Made by a program: the position numbers and the translations under genes. From positions 2,170,001 through 2,234,000 of the forward strand of contig NZ_CP012996.1 in the NCBI RefSeq assembly GCF_001412655.1: DNA of 64,000 nt, written 5' to 3'. The notes beneath the pieces were generated by a model. That model ran no database searches. It was given only the letters and a program-made list of their open reading frames with translations, and was not told where the DNA came from. This DNA comes from Pedobacter sp. PACM 27299 (GTDB lineage: Bacteria > Bacteroidota > Bacteroidia > Sphingobacteriales > Sphingobacteriaceae). This document shows positions 35,736-46,259 of this stretch, piece by piece (the stretch's first letter is position 1; every line of letters begins with the position of its first letter).

Positions 35736-36977
35736 TTAGTTAAAAAACACTTCCTCTTCGGTCACAGTTTGAATCTGTTGTTCCGTATAGGTATACCTTC
35801 CGGTATGGGCAATAAATACATCCTTTTGCTCCAATAAACTGCGGTTTTCCAATAAGGTTTTCAAGCTGATGCTGCCGATTACATATTTGTAATCCTGACG
35901 CGAAAAGCGTTCTACGATATTTTCTACCTGTAATTGAGCTAGCGTATCCTCATTTGAATAACGCAGATATACTTCGATGTTAACGCTATCAGTATGGATC
36001 AAACCATTTTGCTGATGGTACTTTTTATACTCATAACGGTAATCATATCTTAAGGCAGCAATGTCGGAAAGTACGGCAGCACCTGTTGGGTGGCCACCTG
36101 CGCCTTTACCGAAAAAGAACTGCTTATCAGCAAAAGCTGCCTGAACAGTAACGCCATTGTATTCATTTTCTACGTTGAAAAGGAAATCGTCAGATTTCAC
36201 AAACTTAGGGAGTACATAGGTCACCACTTGTTTGCTGCTGATCTTTCGTGCCGTAGGAACCAGTTTAATCTTGAAGTTTTTCTCTTTTGCATACCTGATG
36301 TCATCATCATTCAGGTTTTGAATGCCGATGTTCAGAATGTCTGCCGGATCTACAAACAAACCATAAGCATGCGCGGTAGCAATGGCCAGTTTGAATTTCG
36401 GATCGTAACCACCCACATCCATAATCGGATCAGTCTCGGCAAAACCAAGGTCTTGTGCCTGCTTTAAGGCCACACCATATTCCATGTTTTCATTGAAAAT
36501 CTTAGAAAGAATATAGTTCGAAGAGCCATTAAAGATACCGCTGATGCCATGCAGTAATTCGTTGTTATAGTACTCTTCCAGGTTTCTGATGATGGGAATA
36601 CTGCCGCATACTGCACCTTCATATAATAAAGATACGCCATGTTTTTCCTGCAGTTCCACCAGCTCAGCAAGGTGATTGGCAATCATTTTTTTATTGGCGG
36701 AAACTACATTTTTACCACTAATCAATGCGCGTTTGGTAATGTTATAAGCGGCATCTGCATCATCAATCAATTCTACAATGGTATTGATTTCTTTGTTATT
36801 TAGGATTTCGTCGTGATCGGTAGTGAAAAGGTATGCGTCTAAGCTGCGTTTCTTTTCTGGATTTTTGATGGCGATTTTAATGATTTCCAGGTTGAGGTCC
36901 TGACCACGGATAATATCGTGTAATCCCTGACCTACCACTCCAAATCCAAATAATCCAATTTTAAGTTTCTTGCTCAT
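35736..36977 (-). CDS. hom: Homoserine dehydrogenase
   Basis: 413 residues. Rossmann start KIGLFGFGVVGQGL (GFGVVG at 11-16), then NKKMIANHLAELVELQEKHG and the catalytic block YEGAVCGSIPIIRNLEEYYN with GISGIFNGSSNYIL. Middle domain GFAETDPIMDVGGYDPKFKL and a C-terminal ACT-like regulatory region (about 320-405; VNIEVYLRYSNEDTLAQLQV). Stand-alone enzyme, not fused to aspartokinase. It reduces aspartate semialdehyde to homoserine. Last gene of the metY-metX-hom operon behind a SAM-I riboswitch (7-base gap to metX). Confidence 0.94.
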   Translation of the reverse strand: MSKKLKIGLFGFGVVGQGLHDIIRGQDLNLEIIKIAIKNPEKKRSLDAYLFTTDHDEILNNKEINTIVELIDDADAAYNITKRALISGKNVVSANKKMIANHLAELVELQEKHGVSLLYEGAVCGSIPIIRNLEEYYNNELLHGISGIFNGSSNYILSKIFNENMEYGVALKQAQDLGFAETDPIMDVGGYDPKFKLAIATAHAYGLFVDPADILNIGIQNLNDDDIRYAKEKNFKIKLVPTARKISSKQVVTYVLPKFVKSDDFLFNVENEYNGVTVQAAFADKQFFFGKGAGGHPTGAAVLSDIAALRYDYRYEYKKYHQQNGLIHTDSVNIEVYLRYSNEDTLAQLQVENIVERFSRQDYKYVIGSISLKTLLENRSLLEQKDVFIAHTGRYTYTEQQIQTVTEEEVFFN

Positions 36978-36984
36978 CTAAGTA

Positions 36985-38043
36985 CTATGCTGTTTTATGT
37001 AATTTAATTATTTTCTTGTTTGTGCTTTCTTTTAGGAAATTCCCGATCACATTGGTGAGTACATCTGTCTCAATCAGGAATCCATCATGACCATAGGCAG
37101 AGTTGACACTGAAAAATTCTGCATCAGGAATGTGTTTGCTCAGGAACTGCTGTTCAGATATTGGGAACAGTACATCGTTTTCTATACCGATCACCAGGGA
37201 ATTGGCTTTAATAGATGCCAGCGCATCGATAATGCTGCATCTGTTTCTACCTACATTATGACTGTCCATCGCTTTGCTCAGGTACCAGTAACTATAAGCG
37301 TTGAAGCGTTTGCACAGCTTTTCGCCCTGGTAGTTTTGGTAAGAAGAAGCGCGGAAGGATCCTGTTTTTTCATTCACACTTTCGAGTTGAGTGGCGGTAT
37401 AGGCATCATAGCTTCGGTAAGATAATAAAGCGATGCTGCGTGCGGTTTTTAAACCTTTTAATCCACCATCTGGTTGGTTGGCGTAGAAAGACCTGTCGGA
37501 GCTAATGGCTAAACGCTGACTTTCATTGAAAGCGATTCCCCATGGGGAATGAACCGCGTTAGTGGCTACCAGAATTAGGTTTTGTATCGCTGTAGGATCT
37601 TCAATTGCCCATTCTACGGCTTGCTGACCACCTAATGATCCGCCAATCAGTACTTTAATCTCTTCTACACCCAGGTGTGCAGCCAATAAACGGTGTGCAG
37701 CCACCATATCACGGATGGTCACTTCCGGGAAGGCTAGGTAATAAGGCAATCCTGTAGTTGGATTTACACTTAATGGATTGGTGCTGCCATAATGGGAGCC
37801 CAATACATTGGCACATACGATAAAATGTTCTTCAGGATTGAACAGGTCATTATTGCCAAACAGTCCTTTCCACCAGTCCAGCACGTCTGCATTGGCTGTC
37901 AAAGCGTGACAGGCCCAGATCACATTGTCTTTCTTGGTATTTAATTTTCCATACGTTTGGTAAGCAAGCTCGATTTTGCGCAATTTCTTGCCATTTTCAA
38001 GTTTGAAAACTTTGGTGTGGGTATAGGTAGAGGTCGTACTCAT
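36985..38043 (-). CDS. metX: Homoserine O-acetyltransferase
   Basis: 352 residues, alpha/beta hydrolase fold. Nucleophile Ser136 in VLIGGSLGGQQAVEWA. The acid is probably in VIGIENDVLFPISEQQ, and His lies in SAYGHDGFLIE near the end. N-terminal NVIWACHALTANADVLDWW and GSHYGSTNPLSVNPTTGLPY are family marks. It makes O-acetylhomoserine for MetY next to it (24-base gap to the metY stop), under the same riboswitch. Choice of acetyl versus succinyl donor rests on family resemblance; not checked. Confidence 0.92.
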   Translation of the reverse strand: MSTTSTYTHTKVFKLENGKKLRKIELAYQTYGKLNTKKDNVIWACHALTANADVLDWWKGLFGNNDLFNPEEHFIVCANVLGSHYGSTNPLSVNPTTGLPYYLAFPEVTIRDMVAAHRLLAAHLGVEEIKVLIGGSLGGQQAVEWAIEDPTAIQNLILVATNAVHSPWGIAFNESQRLAISSDRSFYANQPDGGLKGLKTARSIALLSYRSYDAYTATQLESVNEKTGSFRASSYQNYQGEKLCKRFNAYSYWYLSKAMDSHNVGRNRCSIIDALASIKANSLVIGIENDVLFPISEQQFLSKHIPDAEFFSVNSAYGHDGFLIETDVLTNVIGNFLKESTNKKIIKLHKTA

Positions 38044-38067
38044 GGTGATGTTTTGGTAGTAAGGTTA

Positions 38068-39378
<1,311 letters not shown>

Positions 39379-39610
39379 TTATCGTTTAAAAGGTTGAAAT
39401 TTAGTTTTAGGTTTTCCAATTCCTTAGGTTGAATCAAGATTGGATATAGGCGTATAGCGTACCTCAATGGAGGCCTTCCGGATGGATCAAGAATGCAAAA
39501 GGAAGTTTTTTAAATTTATCGCATGCAACAGCACATACAAACTGTACGCTGTTTACTACAATAATTAAAAGAATCTGATGTAATTTTAACTGTTTTCATT
39601 GTCTTAATTT

Positions 39611-39718
39611 ATCTCTCCAGAAAGCACCATGCGAACCGGTCAGGAATTGGCACCTTCTCCATTTTGGGAGGGTTGCCAGTGGGTCAAAGAGCCTGTCTCT
39701 CGCCACTTCTTTATAAAT
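39611..39718 (-). ncRNA. SAM-I riboswitch (S box) in the metY-metX-hom leader
   Basis: Read on the minus strand, the consensus pieces appear in order: AGAAGTGGCGAGAGACAGGC, TTTGACCCACTGGCAACC, GAAGGTGCCAATTCCTGACC, then TTCGCATGGTGC and TTTCTGGAGAGAT closing the structure. These match the S-box core (GAGAGnC, GGCAACC, GGTGCnAAnTCC). It binds S-adenosylmethionine; high SAM would switch off the downstream methionine genes. No strong T-run hairpin was seen between it and metY, so the switch may act on translation or a less obvious stem in the 235-base leader. Confidence 0.93.
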
Positions 39719-39772
39719 CAAAACCCAGTTTTAAGAGGGTGATGACTTGAATAGCTTTCGCTAAGAATATTT

Positions 39773-39804
39773 CAAATGTAAAGATAATTGCAAAATAACC
39801 AAAA
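39773..39804 (-). promoter_or_regulatory. Promoter of the metY-metX-hom operon
   Basis: On the minus strand: -33 box TTTTG (plus-strand CAAAA at 39800-39804), 19 bases, then -7 box TACATTTG (plus-strand CAAATGTA at 39773-39780). Exact Bacteroidota consensus. The expected start is near 39766, about 50 bases before the riboswitch. Confidence 0.8.
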
Positions 39805-39832
39805 TATAATTTTGATTATTTTGCAATTATCT
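39782..39832. repeat. 51-base near-perfect dyad overlapping the met promoter -33 box
   Basis: Outer arms AGATAATTGCAAAATAA (39782-39798) and TTATTTTGCAATTATCT (39816-39832) match perfectly. After a two-base mismatch, inner arms AAAAT/ATTTT continue to a three-base loop. It covers the -33 box and upstream DNA, a position suited to an operator. No T-run follows, so it is not a good terminator for the gene at 39892-41007. Confidence 0.7.
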
Positions 39833-39891
39833 GATATATAGCGGTATAAAATAAGTGTATGTTGCTTCTGGTTGTGGTTTTAATGGGGTTT

Positions 39892-41007
39892 TTAACCTAA
39901 AGCTTGTTTAAAATCTGCGATTAGGTCATCTATATGTTCCAGTCCAACGGAGATCCGAATTAAATTCTGTGGTGTCTTGGTGTCCGGACCTTCCACAGAT
40001 GCGCGGTGTTCGATCAGGCTTTCTACACCACCCAAACTAGTGGCCTGTGCAAATAAATGTACGGTATTGACTACTCTGCGTGCCTCCTGGGCACCACCAT
40101 GAACCAAAATTGACAGCATTCCTCCAAAACCGCTCATTTGTTGTTTTGCGATTTCATGCTGAGGATGTGCAGGTAATCCAGGATAAAATACGGCCTCCAC
40201 CTTTGGATGTTTTTCCAGATATAGCGCCAATGCCATTCCGTTTTCGCAATGACCACGCATGCGGTAAGCAAGGGTTTTTAGGCTTCTTAATAGTAAGAAG
40301 GAATCGAAAGGGGAAGGTACAGCGCCACCAATCTGCTGGATGTTTCTTATTTTTCCCCAGAATGGCGTTATTTTGGCGGTGATTAAAGCACCACCCAATA
40401 CGTCACTATGCCCACCAATATATTTGGTAGAAGAATGCATCACGATATCCGCACCCAGTTCAATCGGCTTTTGTAAACATGGCGAAGCAAATGTGCTGTC
40501 GCAAGCCAATAACAGGTCATGCTTTTTTGCGATTTCGGAAATCGCCGCCAAATCAGTTATTTTTAACAGGGGGTTAGAAGGTGTTTCCACCCAGATCATC
40601 ACCGTGTTTTCTTTAATGTAAGCAGCAATCCCTGCAAGATCGGTCAGGTCTATGAAATCTATGGTTAAGGTGTCTGCAAAAATAGATTGCAGCTGTTTTT
40701 TGAATCCCCAATACATATCGTCAGGGGCAATGATATGGCTTCCAGGGGCCAAGGCCTGAAAAAGAGACATCCCTGCAGTATTTCCTGAAGAAAACGCGCA
40801 GGCATCTGCACCATTTTCTAAATCTCTCAATACTTTCTCTAAAGCAGAGCGGTTCGGGTTGCTGACACGGCTATAGATGTGTCCGCCAGAATAGCCACCA
40901 TCTTCATCTCTGAAAAACGTTGTGGACAAATTAATAGGCGGTGTGACATCGCCAGTAGCGGATTTATACAAATTTCCGGAATGTATAGCTAAAGTTTCTG
41001 GTTTCAT
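39892..41007 (-). CDS. Trans-sulfuration PLP enzyme, cystathionine gamma-synthase-like
   Basis: 371 residues. Schiff-base Lys195 in VMHSSTKYIGGHSDVLGG, preceded by IWVETPSNPLLKITDLAAIS and LLACDSTFASPCLQKPIELG. N-terminal TLAIHSGNLYKSATGDVTPP and SRVSNPNRSALEKVL. The short length and the HSDVLGG segment suit cystathionine gamma-synthase/beta-lyase type enzymes, but reaction specificity cannot be assigned from motifs. It lies upstream of the met operon promoter on the same strand, outside riboswitch control. Confidence 0.85.
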   Translation of the reverse strand: MKPETLAIHSGNLYKSATGDVTPPINLSTTFFRDEDGGYSGGHIYSRVSNPNRSALEKVLRDLENGADACAFSSGNTAGMSLFQALAPGSHIIAPDDMYWGFKKQLQSIFADTLTIDFIDLTDLAGIAAYIKENTVMIWVETPSNPLLKITDLAAISEIAKKHDLLLACDSTFASPCLQKPIELGADIVMHSSTKYIGGHSDVLGGALITAKITPFWGKIRNIQQIGGAVPSPFDSFLLLRSLKTLAYRMRGHCENGMALALYLEKHPKVEAVFYPGLPAHPQHEIAKQQMSGFGGMLSILVHGGAQEARRVVNTVHLFAQATSLGGVESLIEHRASVEGPDTKTPQNLIRISVGLEHIDDLIADFKQALG

Positions 41008-41195
41008 TTTCAGGTGGATAAATAGTTAATCTGGGAGCTGAACCCCACAATGCTAAAGGTAAAAATTATTCTGTTGAAGTTTTGGCAAGATTTATGTAAT
41101 TGAAACAGCATTGTGACTTAATATGGTAAAAAGTACATTTTTGTCAGCAGGCTCACAAACAAAGAAAAATTAAACAAATAAAAAAACAGATTGAT

Positions 41196-41687
41196 ATGAA
41201 AAGAATATTCCTGATCGCAGCCATTTTATGCAGTTCATTAATGGTATTGCAAAGTTGTTCTCCAAAAGGTGGCTCAGGTACCGAAGTGGTGAAGAGAGGT
41301 GATGTAACTGGTACTTGGGTATTAAATGACATCACTTATGAAGGTATTCCTCAGGCATCTGTAAAATCATTATTTGGTGAAGCAGCTCCAAATTGCTTTG
41401 TTGGTGGTACCTGGAGATTAACGAACAGCGGTAACGGCAGCTATAGCTTACCAGGCGGCGGCAATTGTGCAGCAAGAACACAGTCTATTTATTGGTCGGC
41501 AAGTGTACCAGATCAGACTTTTCAGTTTAAGAAAATATATGAAGGCGATAAAGCTAAAAACGTAACTGAAGGTTACCGTTTGGTGATGTCTACTTCTTCA
41601 AAGGAATCATTGGTGATCAAATCACCAGTAGAATATGGCAATGCCACAGCTTATATCGTTTTACATTTCGCGAAAGCTGCAAAATAA
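41196..41687 (+). CDS. Lipoprotein with lipocalin-like domain
   Basis: 163 residues. Signal peptide with lipobox ending LQSC (Cys21), so it is lipidated and probably outer-membrane anchored. The mature part has GDVTGTWVLNDITYEG (lipocalin-like G-x-W entry), NCFVGGTWRLTNSGNGSYSL, paired Cys and beta strands ending SPVEYGNATAYIVLHF. Two Cys (NCFVGG and GGNCAA) may form a disulfide. Single gene with a terminator after it. Function unknown. Confidence 0.75.
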   Translation: MKRIFLIAAILCSSLMVLQSCSPKGGSGTEVVKRGDVTGTWVLNDITYEGIPQASVKSLFGEAAPNCFVGGTWRLTNSGNGSYSLPGGGNCAARTQSIYWSASVPDQTFQFKKIYEGDKAKNVTEGYRLVMSTSSKESLVIKSPVEYGNATAYIVLHFAKAAK

Positions 41688-41713
41688 TTTTTGGTTAAAT
41701 TTGGTTTAGGTGA

Positions 41714-41741
41714 AGGGACTCGTGGTTGGGTCCCTTTTTTT
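41714..41741 (+). terminator. Terminator after the lipoprotein gene
   Basis: GGGAC (41715-41719) and GTCCC (41730-41734) with T7 following. Confidence 0.6.
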
Positions 41742-41756
41742 GTGCTTAAAAAAGCC

Positions 41757-41764
41757 TAATTTTG
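41757..41764 (+). promoter_or_regulatory. Promoter -7 box for the TSUP permease gene
   Basis: TAATTTTG matches TAnnTTTG, 18 bases before the ATG at 41783. Confidence 0.5.
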
Positions 41765-41782
41765 CGGCATTAAGGGAATACT

Positions 41783-42550
41783 ATGATGTCAGACCTGATT
41801 ATACTTTGTATAGTCTCTTTTTTTGCCGGTTTTATTGATGCAATTGTTGGGGGTGGTGGATTACTGCAAACTCCGGCAATTATGATTGTGTTGCCCCAGT
41901 ATTCGGTGGCCACACTTTTTGGAACCACCAAAATCCCTTCGCTGTCCGGAACTGCTTTTGCCGCCTGGAAGTATTCACAAAATGTAAAACTGAATTGGCC
42001 GCTGCTGATTTACATTGCAGTCGCCGCATTTATCGGAGCAGTATTGGGTGCTCATAGCATCACCCTGATCGACAATACGGTGATCAAACCCATCGTTTTT
42101 GCCATTCTTATCCTTGTTGCCGTTTATACTTGTTTCAATAAAAAATTTGGTGTCCATCAGGAAAAGGAACATACAGTGCTTCAGCAGGTCCTGATCGGCT
42201 TGCTTTTTGGTTTTACCATCGGTTTTTATGATGGCTTAATCGGTCCGGGAACAGGCACATTTTTCATTTTGGCCTTCATCGCCTTAATGGGCTATGATTT
42301 CCTGCATGCGAGTGCGAGTGCAAAGCTGATCAATATGGCTACCAATATTGCAGCGATCTGTTATTTCGGCAGCACCGGACACATCCTTTATGAATTTGCC
42401 ATTCCGATGGCTTTCTGCAATGTAGGCGGTTCTTTTCTGGGTACTAAACTCGCCCTGTTAAAAGGCAATAAATTTATACGCATCTTTTTTTTACTAGTAG
42501 TGTTCGGGACGATCCTGAGGTTTGCTTATGATATTTTTATCAAAGCATAA
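41783..42550 (+). CDS. TSUP-family permease (TauE/SafE/YfcA type)
   Basis: 255 residues with about eight membrane helices. The N-terminal SFFAGFIDAIVGGGGLLQTP is the TSUP signature, repeated in the second half by GFTIGFYDGLIGPGTGTFFI. LFGTTKIPSLSGTAFAAWKY is also characteristic. Members export small anions such as sulfite, sulfonates or organic acids; the substrate is unknown. A second ATG (41786) directly follows the first. 54 bases before the peroxidase gene. Confidence 0.9.
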   Translation: MMSDLIILCIVSFFAGFIDAIVGGGGLLQTPAIMIVLPQYSVATLFGTTKIPSLSGTAFAAWKYSQNVKLNWPLLIYIAVAAFIGAVLGAHSITLIDNTVIKPIVFAILILVAVYTCFNKKFGVHQEKEHTVLQQVLIGLLFGFTIGFYDGLIGPGTGTFFILAFIALMGYDFLHASASAKLINMATNIAAICYFGSTGHILYEFAIPMAFCNVGGSFLGTKLALLKGNKFIRIFFLLVVFGTILRFAYDIFIKA

Positions 42551-42604
42551 TTGTTGTTTTATGGCGCTGAGGAAGGTTTTCTTTTCCCGCCCAATTGATA
42601 TTTA

Positions 42605-43596
42605 ATGAAGAAGAATAAAGTTTTTGTGTTTGGGATTTTGATTTTTGGCTTGTTAATCGCTGTTTTCGCCTTTGGCTTGTCGACCATCAAAACTGATGTG
42701 GCAGTGAGAAGACCGGTTAATTTCCCGGCAATTGTGCAGCAAGGGCCTGCGTTGACAGTAGAAGGGGTAACCCTCGGACAAAAGTTATTTGATGATGCCT
42801 TGCTTTCTAAGAATGGCAAGGTAGCCTGTGCTTCCTGTCATAATCAAACAGACGGTTATGCGAGTAAAGGGATAAAAATCAATCCTGGGGTCAATGAAAA
42901 TATCCATGGCACAAAGAATACGCCTGCTTTAATGAACCTGCAGTGGAAGGTTTCCTTTTTCAGGGATGGAAGGGAATCGCATCTGCGCAATACCGCAATT
43001 AATGCTTTAACCAGTCCGGCAGAAATGGGGGAAACCATGCTGAATGTGGTGGCTAAACTGAACGCTTCACCGATCTATAAGCATTACTTTAAATCGGTTT
43101 TAGGAGTAGATACCATAAAGGAAAAAGATGTTACGGGAGTGATTGAACAGTACCTGCTTTCATTGGTATCTGCAAATTCCCGCTATGATAAACTGGTGGT
43201 AAAACAGGAAAACACCTTTACAGCAGCAGAGCAGGAAGGGCTAAAGATTTTCAAAGAGAAGTGTGCGACCTGTCATGCCGGCGACCTGTTTACCGACGAG
43301 TCTTCCCGAAATATCGGAACCAGTACCACCAATGATTCGGTAAAAAAGTTTAAAGTACCTTCATTAAGAAATATAGAAGTCACGGCACCTTATTTTCATG
43401 ATGGGCGTTTTACTACTTTAGAAGAAGTGATGGTGCATTATGCGACCGGTGTACCTCAGGAAAAAGGTTTAGATCCTTTGATGCAGACGAATGGAAAAGC
43501 AGGGATTCCACTAACAGATCAGGAGCAGAAAAAGGTGGTTGCCTTTTGAAAACCCTGACTGATGAGGCTTTTATCAATAAAATGACACTTCAATAG
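42605..43596 (+). CDS. Di-haem cytochrome c peroxidase, frame broken near the 3' end
   Basis: Open frame 42605-43549 gives 314 residues ending KKVVAF. N-terminal membrane anchor or signal (VFVFGILIFGLLIAVFAFGL), first haem site CASCHNQTDG, second CATCHAGDLF. Between them lie family blocks KNTPALMNLQWKVSFFRDGR and NALTSPAEMGE; ITVTAPYFHDGR-type text follows (VTAPYFHDGRF). It reduces H2O2 in the periplasm. The normal end is A-F-L-K-T-L-T-D; adding one T to the run of four at 43544-43547 restores LKTLTDEAFINKMTLQ to TAG 43594-43596. The loss is only 16 residues and both haem sites are intact. Confidence 0.88.
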
Positions 43597-43616
43597 GCAT
43601 AAGTCAAACTTAAAAA

Positions 43617-43649
43617 AAACCATTCCTGTATATCAGGAATGGTTTTTTT
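43617..43649. terminator. Terminator between the peroxidase and metalloprotease genes
   Basis: AAACCATTCCTG pairs with CAGGAATGGTTT around TATAT, with A and T runs on both sides. Confidence 0.85.
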
Positions 43650-43693
43650 GCACAATAACCAGGAAGAATAACCTGGATAGGAATTTCCGGAAA

Positions 43694-46219
43694 TTAAACT
43701 TTAGGGTTTAACATCTTGTAAATGCGATCGGCAAGGTCTTCATAATGACTTTTGATCAATGGATTAGTTGCGCTTGCCTGCGAAGCTTTTACACTAGCTT
43801 GTAGTTTTTTCAATTCTGAACGAACCATCAGCCTCATGTCCGAAATATTTGGATTGTAAGGCGTGATCCCCATAATTGCATAACCCGATTCTACTACCGG
43901 TTTATCTAACTTCAACAGCACACCTAAACGATCTGCATAAGACCTTTGTAAGGCTCTTTTGAACACATCAGGTATCTCTGAATTGAAGATATAACCACGT
44001 AAGTCCGTCAGCAGATTATTTACCGTATAAGCATTTGCCCCGTTTTTTGTCTCATCATCAATCATTCTGGCGAAACCATAAGTTTCCAATAGTGAGGTCA
44101 ACACCTGATTTTGCATTTCTGTAATCCTGTGATTAACGACCCCATAATCTACTCTTGCTAAAATGGAAGGATTTAACAGCCAGTTTGGTGTGCTGAAAAC
44201 TTGTTTATTTAAGAATGCTACGGCTTGCTGCTGCTTTGCTTTTGGCGTATAGCTGTACACTGCACCCGGTTCATCTACTGTTTTTACATCTTCCTGTAAG
44301 CCGCTTACATTAGCCAGCACATGGTTTACATAACGTCTGTACTGGCGGATCACTTCATAATATAAATCGTTTACATCTTCCAGTTCTTTACCTGGCTCGT
44401 AAGTCCACTTTTCCAGGTTCGGGAGGATTCTTTTTAAGTTTTCAATTCCGTAGGTACTAGCCTTCATGGCATTGTCGCCCAGGTCTTCACTTTGTGCGCG
44501 TGGGTCTATTGAACCCTGTTTCCCATAGAAATACAAGGGGTCTTTAGCCTTTTTCAAAACCATGGCATCCAATGCCTTTTTCTCTTCTTTAGAGGAATTG
44601 TCGCCAGGGAAATAAGTATAACCGAATTTAATAGCATGCTGATCGTAAGCACCAATTTTAGGGTAAATCTCTGTGACGCCATCAGCCGGCTGTGCGATAT
44701 AGTTGAAACGCGCATAATCCATGATGGAAGGGGCGGTACCATATTTAGCAGTGAAGGTTTTTGAGCGCAGAGAATCTACAGGAAATGCCGCACTGGAACC
44801 AAAGTTATGGAGTAAACCAAGCGTGTGACCTACCTCATGAGAGGAAACAAATCTGACCAATTGTCCCATTTGCGCATCACTGATTTCAGCACCTCTTGCC
44901 TGTGGATTAATCGCTGCTGTTTGTACGAAGAACCAACTTCTCAGTAAGGACATCACATTGTGATACCAGCCAATATGACTTTCCATAATCTCTCCTGATC
45001 TAGGATCTGCTATCCTCGGACCGTAAGCGTTTTCTGTAGAAGAGGCAAAATAACGGATCACAGAATAACGTGCATCTTCTGTACTAAATTCCGGATCCTG
45101 CTGAGGTGTAGGTGCTTCTTTAGCTACGATTGCATTTTTAAAACCTGCGGCTTCAAAAGCAGTATTCCAGTCGTTCACCCCCTGAATTAAGAAAGGAACC
45201 CACTTTTTAGGCGTTGCAGGGTCTATATAATAAACGATTTGTTTTTTCGGTTCTACGAGCTCACCACGGCTATAAGCGGCTTCGTCTTTTGGCTCCAACT
45301 TCCATCTTTGAATGTAAGCAGTAGGTGTAACGTGTTTGTCGGAAACGCCAAAATCAAGTTGTCTTTCTGTGAAATAACCGATTCTTTTGTTCTCCAGACG
45401 CGCTTTCATCGGCTCTTTTGGCAATAACAACATGGATGTATTTAATCCAAAAGTCATGGCCCCAACGGTTTTGTCAGTGGGCAATTCCGGACTTCTATAC
45501 GTTTTTACCGTTTTCACTTCTATGTTGGTTGGAAAACTTTTTGCGGTATCAATGAAAGAACGGGTATTGTCGATACCAGCAATTTTATACGTCTTTTTCA
45601 ATCCTTCTGGTAAGGACATTCCAGGGATATCACCATTGTAAAAATCCGTTACCTCAATTAAAACCCCTTTGCCATTCGTACTGAAAGCTTTGATGTCAAA
45701 GGCGGCTAGAATTGGGAGTGCATTAGAGTTTTCCAATGCCTGGTGTAAATCTGACGATTTATCAGCTACAAATTTGAAATTCGGAACTCTAATGAAGATT
45801 TGTTTGTCGTGTTTTTCCCAGTTCCAAACCTGGTTGTTTAGCATTTCGCCGCCATATTGCGCTCTGGACTCTCTCAATGCTACTGGTGTTTGTGTAAATC
45901 TAGTCACCACCAACAGGTCTCTCCCCAATAGAGAATCAGGGATTTCAAAAAAGTATTTCTGATCTACTTTATATACGTTGAACAATCCTTCATCGGCTTT
46001 AGTGCCAGCAGGGATGATTTCTGAAAACTTTTTGATAGTGCTTTTTTTGCTGGCTGCATTTTTTGCCGTAGTATCCTGTACCGCTTTACCGGCTATGCTG
46101 CCCGGCCATTTTGTTTGCTGTGCAAAGGCAGTTCCGCCGATTAGAACAGGAAATAGGAGGAAGAAAGCAGCCCTTGTCAGGCTGCTATTCTTTTGTTTAA
46201 AGGTAGATTCGAAATTCAT
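43694..46219 (-). CDS. Secreted zinc metalloprotease, DUF5117/DUF5118 family
   Basis: 841 residues from ATG 46219 (MNFESTFKQKNSSLTRAAFF, signal peptide ending AFAQQ); an earlier in-frame ATG at 46273 lies inside susD and is rejected. Zinc motif H461-E-x-x-H465-x-x-G-L-L-H471-N (HEVGHTLGLLHNF) with SIMDYARFNYIAQPAD downstream as the Met-turn region. N-terminal blocks YKVDQKYFFEIPDSLLGRDL and VVTRFTQTP are typical of the DUF5118/DUF5117 part. Probably a periplasmic or surface protease. Last gene of the sigma/FecR/SusC/SusD unit, 40 bases after susD. Confidence 0.9.
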   Translation of the reverse strand: MNFESTFKQKNSSLTRAAFFLLFPVLIGGTAFAQQTKWPGSIAGKAVQDTTAKNAASKKSTIKKFSEIIPAGTKADEGLFNVYKVDQKYFFEIPDSLLGRDLLVVTRFTQTPVALRESRAQYGGEMLNNQVWNWEKHDKQIFIRVPNFKFVADKSSDLHQALENSNALPILAAFDIKAFSTNGKGVLIEVTDFYNGDIPGMSLPEGLKKTYKIAGIDNTRSFIDTAKSFPTNIEVKTVKTYRSPELPTDKTVGAMTFGLNTSMLLLPKEPMKARLENKRIGYFTERQLDFGVSDKHVTPTAYIQRWKLEPKDEAAYSRGELVEPKKQIVYYIDPATPKKWVPFLIQGVNDWNTAFEAAGFKNAIVAKEAPTPQQDPEFSTEDARYSVIRYFASSTENAYGPRIADPRSGEIMESHIGWYHNVMSLLRSWFFVQTAAINPQARGAEISDAQMGQLVRFVSSHEVGHTLGLLHNFGSSAAFPVDSLRSKTFTAKYGTAPSIMDYARFNYIAQPADGVTEIYPKIGAYDQHAIKFGYTYFPGDNSSKEEKKALDAMVLKKAKDPLYFYGKQGSIDPRAQSEDLGDNAMKASTYGIENLKRILPNLEKWTYEPGKELEDVNDLYYEVIRQYRRYVNHVLANVSGLQEDVKTVDEPGAVYSYTPKAKQQQAVAFLNKQVFSTPNWLLNPSILARVDYGVVNHRITEMQNQVLTSLLETYGFARMIDDETKNGANAYTVNNLLTDLRGYIFNSEIPDVFKRALQRSYADRLGVLLKLDKPVVESGYAIMGITPYNPNISDMRLMVRSELKKLQASVKASQASATNPLIKSHYEDLADRIYKMLNPKV

Positions 46220-46259
46220 GAACAGATTAAATTGATATTTATGTTTCTGAGGAGCTGGA

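Noticed and set aside
39782..39832. Reading the dyad as terminator of the 39892-41007 gene
   Set aside because: No T-run follows and a consensus promoter overlaps it, so an operator is the better reading.
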